From Butyrivibrio sp. (lineage in GTDB: Bacteria; Bacillota_A; Clostridia; Lachnospirales; Lachnospiraceae): 5,086 bases of DNA. The notes under the pieces were generated by a model. The model did no database searches. It saw nothing but the letters and a program-made list of their open reading frames with translations, and was not told where the DNA came from. Shown piece after piece: positions 1-5,086 of the stretch; positions within the stretch are counted from its first letter, which is position 1, and every line of letters begins with the position of its first letter. The translations under genes were made by a program, and so were the position numbers. Location: the NCBI GenBank assembly GCA_017996845.1, contig JAGOGF010000165.1:1-5086 (forward strand), in the 5' to 3' direction.

Positions 1-120
1 GCCGTTAAGGGAATGCTTCCCAAGGGATCTCTTGGAAGACAGATGTTCACAAAACTTCACGTATATGCAGGACCGGAGCATGAACATGCTGCTCAGAAGC
101 CTGAAGTACTGACATTTTAA
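1..120 (+). CDS. rplM: Ribosomal protein L13 (uL13), 3' end only
   Basis: The window opens in frame inside this gene, and the last 39 codons and a TAA stop are present. The translation contains [19 protein letters not shown], the conserved C-terminal part of L13, followed by the [18 protein letters not shown] tail typical of bacterial L13. The full protein is usually a little over 140 residues, so roughly the last quarter is seen. L13 is an early-assembling protein of the large ribosomal subunit that binds 23S rRNA. It lies 27 nt upstream of rpsI with no terminator between them, which is the conserved rplM-rpsI operon of bacteria. The start codon and promoter lie outside the window. Confidence 0.96.
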   Translation, partial: AVKGMLPKGSLGRQMFTKLHVYAGPEHEHAAQKPEVLTF

Positions 121-132
121 TAGGGATATTTG

Positions 133-140
133 AAAGGAGA
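133..140 (+). promoter_or_regulatory. Ribosome binding site that fixes the rpsI start
   Basis: AAAGGAGA ends 7 nt before the ATG at 148. A TTG at 130 is in the same frame and would add six residues (MKGEIK), but it lies directly before this site and has no Shine-Dalgarno of its own. The site therefore supports the ATG at 148 as the start. Confidence 0.85.
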
Positions 141-147
141 AATTAAA

Positions 148-546
148 ATGGCTAAAGCAGCTAGTTATTATGGAACAGGCAGAAGAAAGAGTTCTGTTGC
201 AAGAGTATATCTCGTTTCCGGTTCAGGAAACGTTACAATCAATAAGAGACCTGTAGATGAGTATTTTGGTCTTGAAACACTGAGAATGATCGTTCGTCAG
301 CCTCTTGTTGCTACAGAGACAAACGATAAGTTTGATGTTATCGTAACAGTACGCGGCGGTGGCACAACAGGTCAGGCAGGCGCAATTAGACATGGTATTT
401 CCAGAGCACTTCTTCAGGCTGATTCTGATGAATACAGACCAACACTGAAGAAAGCAGGATTCCTTACAAGAGATCCTCGTATGAAGGAAAGAAAGAAGTA
501 CGGTTTGAAAGCAGCTCGTCGTGCTCCTCAGTTCTCAAAGAGATAA
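148..546 (+). CDS. rpsI: Ribosomal protein S9 (uS9)
   Basis: This encodes a complete S9 of 132 residues, close to the usual bacterial length of about 130. S9 sits in the head of the small ribosomal subunit, and its C-terminal tail reaches toward the P-site tRNA. Visible hallmarks are the N-terminal [14 protein letters not shown] (about residues 7-20), the central [21 protein letters not shown] (68-88), and the basic tail [20 protein letters not shown] ending in QFSKR. The final Lys-Arg is the conserved tRNA-proximal end. The start at 148 is chosen over an in-frame TTG at 130 because AAAGGAGA is correctly spaced from it and MAKAA is a normal S9 beginning. It is co-transcribed with rplM and is the last gene of the operon, since two hairpins with T-runs follow the stop codon. 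Confidence 0.98.
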   Translation: MAKAASYYGTGRRKSSVARVYLVSGSGNVTINKRPVDEYFGLETLRMIVRQPLVATETNDKFDVIVTVRGGGTTGQAGAIRHGISRALLQADSDEYRPTLKKAGFLTRDPRMKERKKYGLKAARRAPQFSKR

Positions 547-568
547 TCAATCGAAAATTGATTTTTTT
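545..568 (+). terminator. Weak AT-rich hairpin with T-run overlapping the rpsI stop
   Basis: AATCAAT (545-551) pairs with ATTGATT (557-563) around a CGAAA loop, and the T-run continues to 568. The stem overlaps the TAA stop codon and has only two G-C pairs, so by itself it would be a poor terminator. It may act as a 3' end stabiliser or simply precede the strong terminator that follows. Confidence 0.4.
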
Positions 569-598
569 AAGAACCCGCATTCTATGCGGGTTCTTTTC
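569..598 (+). terminator. Rho-independent terminator of the rplM-rpsI operon
   Basis: AAGAACCCGCAT (569-580) and ATGCGGGTTCTT (584-595) form a perfect 12-bp stem with a TCT loop, followed by TT and C. The 3' arm itself ends in a T-rich stretch, TTCTTTT. This is a strong intrinsic terminator placed 22 nt after the rpsI stop, and it separates the ribosomal operon from the genes downstream. Because a T-run also precedes the stem, the reverse strand shows AAAAAAA after its hairpin copy, so weak bidirectional action is possible but no convergent gene is seen. Confidence 0.9.
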
Positions 599-675
599 AT
601 ATTTAAAAAGCAGAATATTTTGTGAAAGACAGAATAAAGTATTTTGAAGTTACATATTTGTTATAGATTTTCTTC

Positions 676-706
676 TTGACCATGCCCTTGGGGCATGGTT
701 TATTTT
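676..706 (+). promoter_or_regulatory. MerR-type promoter with a 19-bp spacer
   Basis: The -35 element is TTGACC (676-681) and the -10 is TATTTT (701-706), separated by exactly 19 bp (682-700). A 19-20 bp spacer, longer than the usual 17, is the hallmark of promoters activated by MerR-family regulators, which twist the DNA to bring the two elements into register. A perfect palindrome fills the spacer. The start of transcription would be about 713, leaving a leader of some 70 nt before the ATG at 785. The first downstream gene encodes a MerR-type DNA-binding domain, so autoregulation is inferred. Confidence 0.8.
679..699 (+). promoter_or_regulatory. Palindromic MerR-family operator
   Basis: ACCATGCCC (679-687) and GGGCATGGT (691-699) are perfect 9-bp inverted repeats around TTG. 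The dyad begins inside the -35 hexamer and ends just before the -10, the position and outline (ACC...GGT flanks with a C-rich/G-rich core) of operators bound by dimers of CueR-like and related MerR proteins. The likely ligand is the MerR domain encoded from 785. The same sequence could form an RNA hairpin followed by Ts, but its placement between good promoter elements favours the operator reading. Confidence 0.78.
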
Positions 707-784
707 TATTATAAGGTTGCAAGGCGCATTTTTACGAAATGATTTTTCCAGGATAAATAACAGAAACAGCAGGAGGCAGAGGAT

Positions 785-1972
785 ATGCAGAAGGAGTTTT
801 ATACAGCAGGGGAACTGGCAAAGCTGACAGGAGTATCCTATAAAACGATCCGGCACTATAATAAGGTCGGGCTGGTTAAACCAGAAAAGTATACAGAAAG
901 CGGTTATCAGCAGTATGGGATGAAGTCATTAGAAATATTGCAGCGGATTCTGATGCTGAAATATCTGAATTTTTCATTGGATGAGATTCAGAAAATTCTG
1001 TCTGAGGAAAATATAGCAGATACTTTTCTGAAACAGGAAAAAATGCTGCAGACACAGAAAGAACATATCAGTCAGGTCCTCGAGGCTGTAAAGGAAATGC
1101 AGGGAGTCGAAGAGGCACAGCGCTGGGATAAAATGCTGCAGATCATACACATGACACAGCAAAAGGAAGAAGTGATCAAACAATATACAGAAAGCGGAAA
1201 TTTGCAGAAACGTATCAATATTCATGTGTATAGTACTTCAAAGACTAACTGGTATCAGTGGATCTTTGAAAATTTACAGTTGGAAAAGGGAATGAAGATT
1301 CTGGAAGTGGGATGCGGAAATGGAATGCTCTGGAGCATGATCCATGCGCAATTACCTGATAATATGAAAATATATCTGACAGACAATTCGGAAAGGATGC
1401 TGCAGTCAGCCAGAAAAAATATTGAAAAAGATGCAGTATTATATAAAAAGAAAAATATTGAATTTGTATATCTTCAAAAAGATGCGGAGCATTTTGAACG
1501 TATAGAAGGAAACTTTGATCGTATCATAGCCAATCACATGCTTTACCACATTTCTAACGACAGCAGGAAGGAACTGCTTGAGACCTGTAAAGATATGCTC
1601 AAAGAAGATGGTATGTTCTATGCATCTACAGTAGGGCAGACTCATTTGAAAGAACTTAATTCCCTTGTAAAAGAGTTTGATGAGCAGATCGATCTGCCGG
1701 TCTGGATGACAAAGAATTTTGAATTGGAGAATGGGATGGAACAGCTGAAAAGCGTATTTGCAAAAGTGACAGTCTCAGAGCAGCAAAATGATCTGCTGGT
1801 TCCGAGTGCGCAGGCAATATATGATTATATTGATTCCTGGCCGGGCAACGCAAAAGAAAAGCTTGAGAGCAGAAAGTGTGAGTGGATGAATTATTTGAAA
1901 GGGAAAGTTACAGAGGATAAGCCTTATTTCATTCATAAATCGGCAGGCGCTTTTAAAGCATTTAAAAAATGA
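785..1972 (+). CDS. MerR-family regulator fused to a SAM-dependent methyltransferase
   Basis: The 395-residue protein has two parts. Residues 5-72 are a MerR winged helix-turn-helix: YTAGELAKLTGVSYKTIRHY, then NKVGLVKPEKYTESGYQQY and a second helical section, LEILQRILMLKYLNFSLDEI. Residues about 80-135 are polar and helical, as expected for the dimerising coiled coil. Residues about 155-395 are a class I methyltransferase: the SAM-binding motif ILEVGCGNG (172-180), acidic strand end LTD (198-200), DAEHF (233-237), FDRIIANHMLYHI (244-256) and LKEDGMFYAST (272-282). Thus an enzyme replaces the usual small effector domain. The methyl acceptor cannot be told. AGGAGG at 771-776 is 8 nt before the ATG. 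The gene stands alone between terminators behind a MerR-type promoter, so I infer it controls itself, perhaps in response to its substrate or SAM. Fusions of this type occur in Firmicutes, but I know of no assigned function. Confidence 0.9.
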   Translation: MQKEFYTAGELAKLTGVSYKTIRHYNKVGLVKPEKYTESGYQQYGMKSLEILQRILMLKYLNFSLDEIQKILSEENIADTFLKQEKMLQTQKEHISQVLEAVKEMQGVEEAQRWDKMLQIIHMTQQKEEVIKQYTESGNLQKRINIHVYSTSKTNWYQWIFENLQLEKGMKILEVGCGNGMLWSMIHAQLPDNMKIYLTDNSERMLQSARKNIEKDAVLYKKKNIEFVYLQKDAEHFERIEGNFDRIIANHMLYHISNDSRKELLETCKDMLKEDGMFYASTVGQTHLKELNSLVKEFDEQIDLPVWMTKNFELENGMEQLKSVFAKVTVSEQQNDLLVPSAQAIYDYIDSWPGNAKEKLESRKCEWMNYLKGKVTEDKPYFIHKSAGAFKAFKK

Positions 1973-1984
1973 GAAAAGAAACAG

Positions 1985-2030
1985 AAAGAGATGTATGGAT
2001 GCGGTTTCAAGATCCAGGACATCTCTTTTT
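1985..2030 (+). terminator. Rho-independent terminator after the MerR-methyltransferase
   Basis: AAAGAGATGT (1985-1994) pairs with ACATCTCTTT (2019-2028), and an inner stem TGGAT (1996-2000)/ATCCA (2012-2016) extends it. The 3' arm runs into TTTTT (2026-2030). It lies 12 nt after the stop codon and closes the single-gene unit. Confidence 0.75.
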
Positions 2031-2097
2031 ATATTATCAGACATATTGTGCAATAATTGGAATAAAGAGAAAATAGATTTGTTGTGCGGACATGGAT

Positions 2098-2127
2098 TTG
2101 GCAGAGGATAGCAGGTTCTGTTATGAT
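2098..2127 (+). promoter_or_regulatory. Extended -10 promoter for the hydrolase gene
   Basis: TTGGCA (2098-2103) matches five of six -35 consensus bases. It is followed after 18 bp by TATGAT (2122-2127), also five of six, with a TG one base upstream (2119-2120), as in an extended -10. Transcription would start near 2134, about 60 nt before the ATG at 2194. There is no palindrome in the spacer, so this promoter shows no sign of control by the MerR protein upstream. Confidence 0.6.
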
Positions 2128-2193
2128 TTGAACTTTCATCCGATTGCGAAATGGACGATATGTAAAAAGTAAGCATACAAAGGAGAATAGATT

Positions 2194-3021
2194 ATGTATT
2201 GGTGTTATGAAGATTTGCAAATGTATTATGAAACGGTTGGAGAAGGGGTGCCGGTTCTGATGCTGCATGGGTATTATGTAGACCATCACATTATGACCGG
2301 CTGCCTGGAGCCTGTTCTGGAACAGGCAGAGTGTACAGGATATAAGCGTATTTATTTGGATTTGCCAGGTATGGGAAAAACCAAAAGTGTATTTTGGATT
2401 AAAAACGCAGATATTCTGTCAGAGGTTCTGGTGCATTTTATTCACGATGTAATTGGTACACAGCCGTTTATTCTGGCAAGTGAATCATATGGGGGATATC
2501 TGGCGCGCGGAATTATAAAGGCCTGTTTCGCACAGATATGTGGAAGTCTGTTTATCTGTCCCTGTATTATCCCTGATTATAATAAACGTGATCTGCCTAA
2601 ATTCCAGGTGATGGAGCGTGTGGATATGCAGGATTATGCACCGGAAAAAGATTACAGTGATTATGCAGAATCCATGGTGGTTCAAACTCCGAAAACGTGG
2701 CAGCGTTATGAAACGGAAGTAATGGCAGGTGTCAACGTGGCAGACAGTATGTTCCTACAGGAATATCAGCAAAATGGATATGCGTTTTCCTGTGATGTGG
2801 ATCAGGCAGAAGAACCATATCATTTTCCGACAGTATTCTTCGCGGGGAGGCAGGATGACTGTGTTGGATTCAAAGATGCATGCGGTATTCTGCAAAATTA
2901 TGAAAACAGCAGTTTCCTGGTATTGAATGAGGCAGGACATAACCTGCAGATTGACCAGGAAGAGATATTTCAGAACTATGCAAAACGCTTTTTTGTCAAA
3001 ATAAAATCATCTGTTTGTTAA
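2194..3021 (+). CDS. Alpha/beta hydrolase
   Basis: This 275-residue protein has the alpha/beta hydrolase plan and no signal peptide, so it should act in the cytoplasm. Strand 3 and the oxyanion-hole region are VLMLHGYYVDHH (21-32). Next come YLDLPGMGKT (54-63) and the nucleophile elbow ILASESYGG (93-101), with Ser98 as nucleophile. The usual first Gly of G-X-S-X-G is Ser96 here. A cap region (about 125-205) follows, then the acid in FFAGRQDDCVG (215-225, Asp221 most likely) and the catalytic His249 in EAGHNLQID. The triad is therefore complete. The substrate is unknown; esterase, lipase or peptidase-like activity are all possible. AAGGAG at 2180-2185 is 8 nt before the ATG. It has its own promoter and no clear terminator before the permease gene 75 nt downstream. 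Confidence 0.9.
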   Translation: MYWCYEDLQMYYETVGEGVPVLMLHGYYVDHHIMTGCLEPVLEQAECTGYKRIYLDLPGMGKTKSVFWIKNADILSEVLVHFIHDVIGTQPFILASESYGGYLARGIIKACFAQICGSLFICPCIIPDYNKRDLPKFQVMERVDMQDYAPEKDYSDYAESMVVQTPKTWQRYETEVMAGVNVADSMFLQEYQQNGYAFSCDVDQAEEPYHFPTVFFAGRQDDCVGFKDACGILQNYENSSFLVLNEAGHNLQIDQEEIFQNYAKRFFVKIKSSVC

Positions 3022-3083
3022 TAATGGAATTGTGTGTCTGTTCATTTTATTGTAAAGTAAGAATATAGAGTAAATGAAAAGAC

Positions 3084-3088
3084 AGGAG
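3084..3088 (+). promoter_or_regulatory. Ribosome binding site that fixes the permease start
   Basis: AGGAG ends 8 nt before the ATG at 3097. Another ATG at 3093 is only 4 nt from the site and is in a different frame that closes quickly, so 3097 is the start. Confidence 0.75.
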
Positions 3089-3096
3089 ACTTATGG

Positions 3097-4449
3097 ATGG
3101 CAGCACAGATTGCAGCAGTGATTATTTTTTTGATCATGTTCGGATTGATCATTACAGATAAGGTTGAGAGACATATTGTATCGCTATCATGTGGCTTGAC
3201 TACACTGATCATTGTATTTGGCATCGGTATGCACAGCATGAAAGCAATATGGGAAACGCTTGCTTTAGATACTATTTTCAGAAAGTCATTCTGGTACACT
3301 GCAGGAGCTTCAGAAGAGATATCAAAAGGAATAAATTGGGAAACAATTATTTTTATCCTGGGAATGATGATTATGGTGGAAGGAATGGCTGACTCAGGAT
3401 TCTTTCGCTGGCTTTGTATCACAATTGCAAAAGCGGTAAAATATAAAGTGATTCCGATTTTTTTTACATTTATGATTGTATCGGCGATATTGGCAATGTT
3501 TATTGACAGTATTACGGTAATCCTTTTTCTGGCAGCAGTTACGGTAGAGTTATCACAGTTGCTGAAATTTAATCCGGTTCCAATGATTTTATCGGAAATT
3601 TTTTGTGCAAATCTCGGAGGCTCCGCAACAATGTGCGGAGATCCGCCGAATATCATAATCGGAACTTCTCTCGGGTATTCATTCAGTGATTTTATTACAA
3701 ACACAGGATTGATGGCAGGAATTTCACTGATTGCAGTTGTGATATATTTCTATTTGGTTTTCCGAAGGGAGTTGCATACAGAGCAGCGGGATACACAGAA
3801 CAAGTCATACCCGGAACCGGCAGATGCCATAACGAACAGGAAAGCATTTATTTTCAGCTGTGCTATTTTTTCCTGTGCAGTGATTTTGCTTGTAACACAT
3901 GCACAGACCGGATTGAGTGTTGCACTGATCGGTTTACTGATTGCAGTATTATCTCTGCTTGCAGCAGGGAATAAAGCGAAAAAACTGATCTGCAAGATTG
4001 ATTATAAAACGATTCTTTTTTTCATCGGTCTTTTTGTAGTTGTAGGAGGATTGGAAGAAACGGGATTTTTAGAGATTATTGCAGATTTGATCGGCAAAGT
4101 AAGCAAAGGCAACGCTATGGTCATGATTGCAATTATTATATGGGTTTCTGCAATTGCAAGTGCATTTATTGATAATATTCCATTTGCAGCAACAATGCTG
4201 CCGGTAATCAAATCACTTTCGGCATCTATGGGAGTTGATCTGATGACACTGGCATGGGCACTTTCCATTGGAACAGATGTAGGCGGAAGTGCCACACCAA
4301 TCGGAGCATCGGCCAATGTTGTCGGTACATCTGTTGCGGCGAGAGAGGGACATCCGATTGGATGGGGAAAATATTGCAGGGCGGCAGCTCCGGCAACTGC
4401 GATTGTTCTGGTTATCTCAATGATCGTCATGTATGTGAGATATTTCTGA
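3097..4449 (+). CDS. ArsB/NhaD (SLC13-like) family membrane permease
   Basis: This is a 450-residue, very hydrophobic inner-membrane protein of the ion transporter superfamily, closest in motif pattern to the P-protein/ArsB/NhaD group. Two homologous halves are plain: INWETIIFILGMMIMVEGM (79-97) matches IDYKTILFFIGLFVVVGGL (301-319); SAILAMFIDSIT (129-140) matches SAIASAFIDNIP (351-362); and NLGGSATMCGDPPNIIIG (172-189) matches DVGGSATPIGASANVVG (394-410). The last pair are the re-entrant substrate-binding loops. A charged loop (about 223-248) links the halves. The family includes arsenite exporters, Na+/H+ antiporters and anion or dicarboxylate carriers, so the substrate cannot be named, and no arsR or arsA neighbour supports an arsenic role. 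The start at 3097 is set by AGGAG 8 nt upstream. The kinase-like gene begins 22 nt after its stop, which suggests an operon. Confidence 0.92.
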   Translation: MAAQIAAVIIFLIMFGLIITDKVERHIVSLSCGLTTLIIVFGIGMHSMKAIWETLALDTIFRKSFWYTAGASEEISKGINWETIIFILGMMIMVEGMADSGFFRWLCITIAKAVKYKVIPIFFTFMIVSAILAMFIDSITVILFLAAVTVELSQLLKFNPVPMILSEIFCANLGGSATMCGDPPNIIIGTSLGYSFSDFITNTGLMAGISLIAVVIYFYLVFRRELHTEQRDTQNKSYPEPADAITNRKAFIFSCAIFSCAVILLVTHAQTGLSVALIGLLIAVLSLLAAGNKAKKLICKIDYKTILFFIGLFVVVGGLEETGFLEIIADLIGKVSKGNAMVMIAIIIWVSAIASAFIDNIPFAATMLPVIKSLSASMGVDLMTLAWALSIGTDVGGSATPIGASANVVGTSVAAREGHPIGWGKYCRAAAPATAIVLVISMIVMYVRYF

Positions 4450-4471
4450 GTAAACAGACAGGAGGAATGAC

Positions 4472-5074
4472 ATGTCGGATAAACAGATTATCATTTCAGT
4501 GGGACGGGAATATGGCAGTGGGGGACATGCAATAGCAGAGATATTATCGAAGAGATTTGGCCTTCCATTTTTCGATAGAAATCTTTTGGAAGAAATTGCA
4601 CTGCATAAAGAAGTGGACATAAAAAATCTGGAAAAATATGATGAAACACCCAAGATACCTTTTCTTTCCAGAACCGTACGAGGATTTAATAATTCCCCGG
4701 AGGAAAATATTGCCATGCTGCAGTTTGATTTTCTGAAAAAAATGGCAAAAGAGGGAAAATCTTTTGTCATTGTGGGGCGCTGCTCGGAAAATGTATTAAA
4801 AGATTTTTCCGGATTGATCAGTTTTTATATTCTGGGAGATATAGATGCTCGAATTGAACGAATCATGCATGTTTACGACGTATCCAGAGAAGAGGCGGCG
4901 GATAGGGTTCGTACGCATGATAAGAGCCGAAAGGCATATCATGATCATTTTTGCGAATGGAAATGGGGAGACTCCAGAAATTATGATTGTTCCATTAACA
5001 GCAGCAGACTTGGCATTGATGAAACGGCAGATATAATGGATGACTATATTCGCAGAAGAATGGCTCATATATAA
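4472..5074 (+). CDS. Cytidylate-kinase-like family protein
   Basis: This is a complete 200-residue cytosolic protein of the cytidylate-kinase-like family found widely in clostridia. IIISVGREYGSGGHAIAEIL (6-25) is the phosphate-binding loop in the form usual for this family, with Gly-Gly-His where a Walker A loop would have Gly-Lys-Ser/Thr. FVIVGRCSENVL (98-109) forms the next core strand and helix. RIERIMHVYDVSREEAADRV (127-146) leads into the lid-like region DKSRKAYHDHFCEWKWGDSRNYD (150-172), and SSRLGIDETADIM follows. It is distinct from true Cmk: its substrate is not established and it may not phosphorylate CMP. AGGAGG at 4460-4465 is 6 nt before the ATG, and the gap to the permease is 22 nt, so the two are probably translated from one message. 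The stop is 12 nt from the window end, so no terminator can be seen. Confidence 0.9.
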   Translation: MSDKQIIISVGREYGSGGHAIAEILSKRFGLPFFDRNLLEEIALHKEVDIKNLEKYDETPKIPFLSRTVRGFNNSPEENIAMLQFDFLKKMAKEGKSFVIVGRCSENVLKDFSGLISFYILGDIDARIERIMHVYDVSREEAADRVRTHDKSRKAYHDHFCEWKWGDSRNYDCSINSSRLGIDETADIMDDYIRRRMAHI

Positions 5075-5086
5075 TAAAATGTAATT

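Noticed and set aside
679..710. Hairpin plus T-rich tract read as an intrinsic terminator
   Set aside because: The palindrome lies precisely between TTGACC and TATTTT with 19-bp spacing and precedes a MerR gene. The tract is also interrupted by A residues. An operator explains it better, and a strong terminator already exists at 569-598.
890..1197. Repeated 14-mer TATACAGAAAGCGG at 890-903 and 1184-1197
   Set aside because: Both copies are in coding sequence for YTESG with similar codon use, and there is no surrounding similarity, so chance is sufficient.
1991..2056. Short open frame of 21 codons after the methyltransferase
   Set aside because: It starts inside the terminator stem and has no ribosome binding site.
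1775..2176. Minus-strand open frame of 133 codons over the gene end and intergenic region
   Set aside because: It crosses the methyltransferase 3' end, the terminator and the hydrolase promoter, and its translation has no recognisable motif.
3022..3096. Possible separate promoter for the permease (TTGTGT at 3030-3035 with TAAAGT at 3053-3058)
   Set aside because: The match to consensus is weak in both elements. The gap is AT-rich, so such matches are expected by chance.
3042..3704. Open frame of 220 codons on the minus strand
   Set aside because: It lies opposite the start of the permease gene. Its low-complexity, isoleucine-rich translation is what antisense of a membrane protein gives, and no ribosome binding site or family motif is seen.
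4002..4430. Minus-strand open frame of 142 codons
   Set aside because: It is a shadow of the conserved second half of the permease and has no recognisable domain.
3097..4449. Arsenite resistance role for the permease
   Set aside because: The family similarity is broad and no arsR, arsC or arsA gene or ArsR-type operator is present in the window.

Overview
The window looks like the chromosome of a low-to-moderate-GC Firmicute, most likely a clostridial gut-type species close to Lachnospiraceae. That rests on the rplM-rpsI pair, the purine-rich AGGAGG-type ribosome binding sites in front of every gene, the AT-rich codon use, and the mix of a MerR-type regulator, an ArsB/NhaD-type permease and a cytidylate-kinase-like protein. 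The genus cannot be fixed from this sequence. All supported genes are on the + strand.

Layout: (1) 1-600 is the end of a ribosomal protein operon, with the 3' end of rplM (L13), complete rpsI (S9), a weak hairpin over the rpsI stop codon and then a strong intrinsic terminator. (2) 676-2030 is a self-contained transcription unit. It has a MerR-type promoter (TTGACC, 19-bp spacer, TATTTT) with a perfect 9-bp palindrome in the spacer, one gene fusing a MerR DNA-binding domain to a SAM-dependent methyltransferase, and a terminator. (3) 2098-3021 is an alpha/beta hydrolase gene with its own extended -10 promoter. (4) 3097-5074 holds an ArsB/NhaD (SLC13-like) membrane permease followed 22 nt later by a cytidylate-kinase-like protein, probably an operon. 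No terminator is visible between the hydrolase and the permease, so read-through from region 3 is possible.

How the parts work together: rplM and rpsI serve the ribosome. The MerR-methyltransferase is the most notable item. Its regulator half and enzyme half are one polypeptide, its promoter carries a textbook MerR operator, and terminators bound it on both sides, so the only target visible here is its own gene. The hydrolase and the permease/kinase-like pair have no assignable substrates. I see no mobile element, CRISPR array, tRNA, rRNA or riboswitch, and nothing here is convincingly a previously undescribed multi-gene system.
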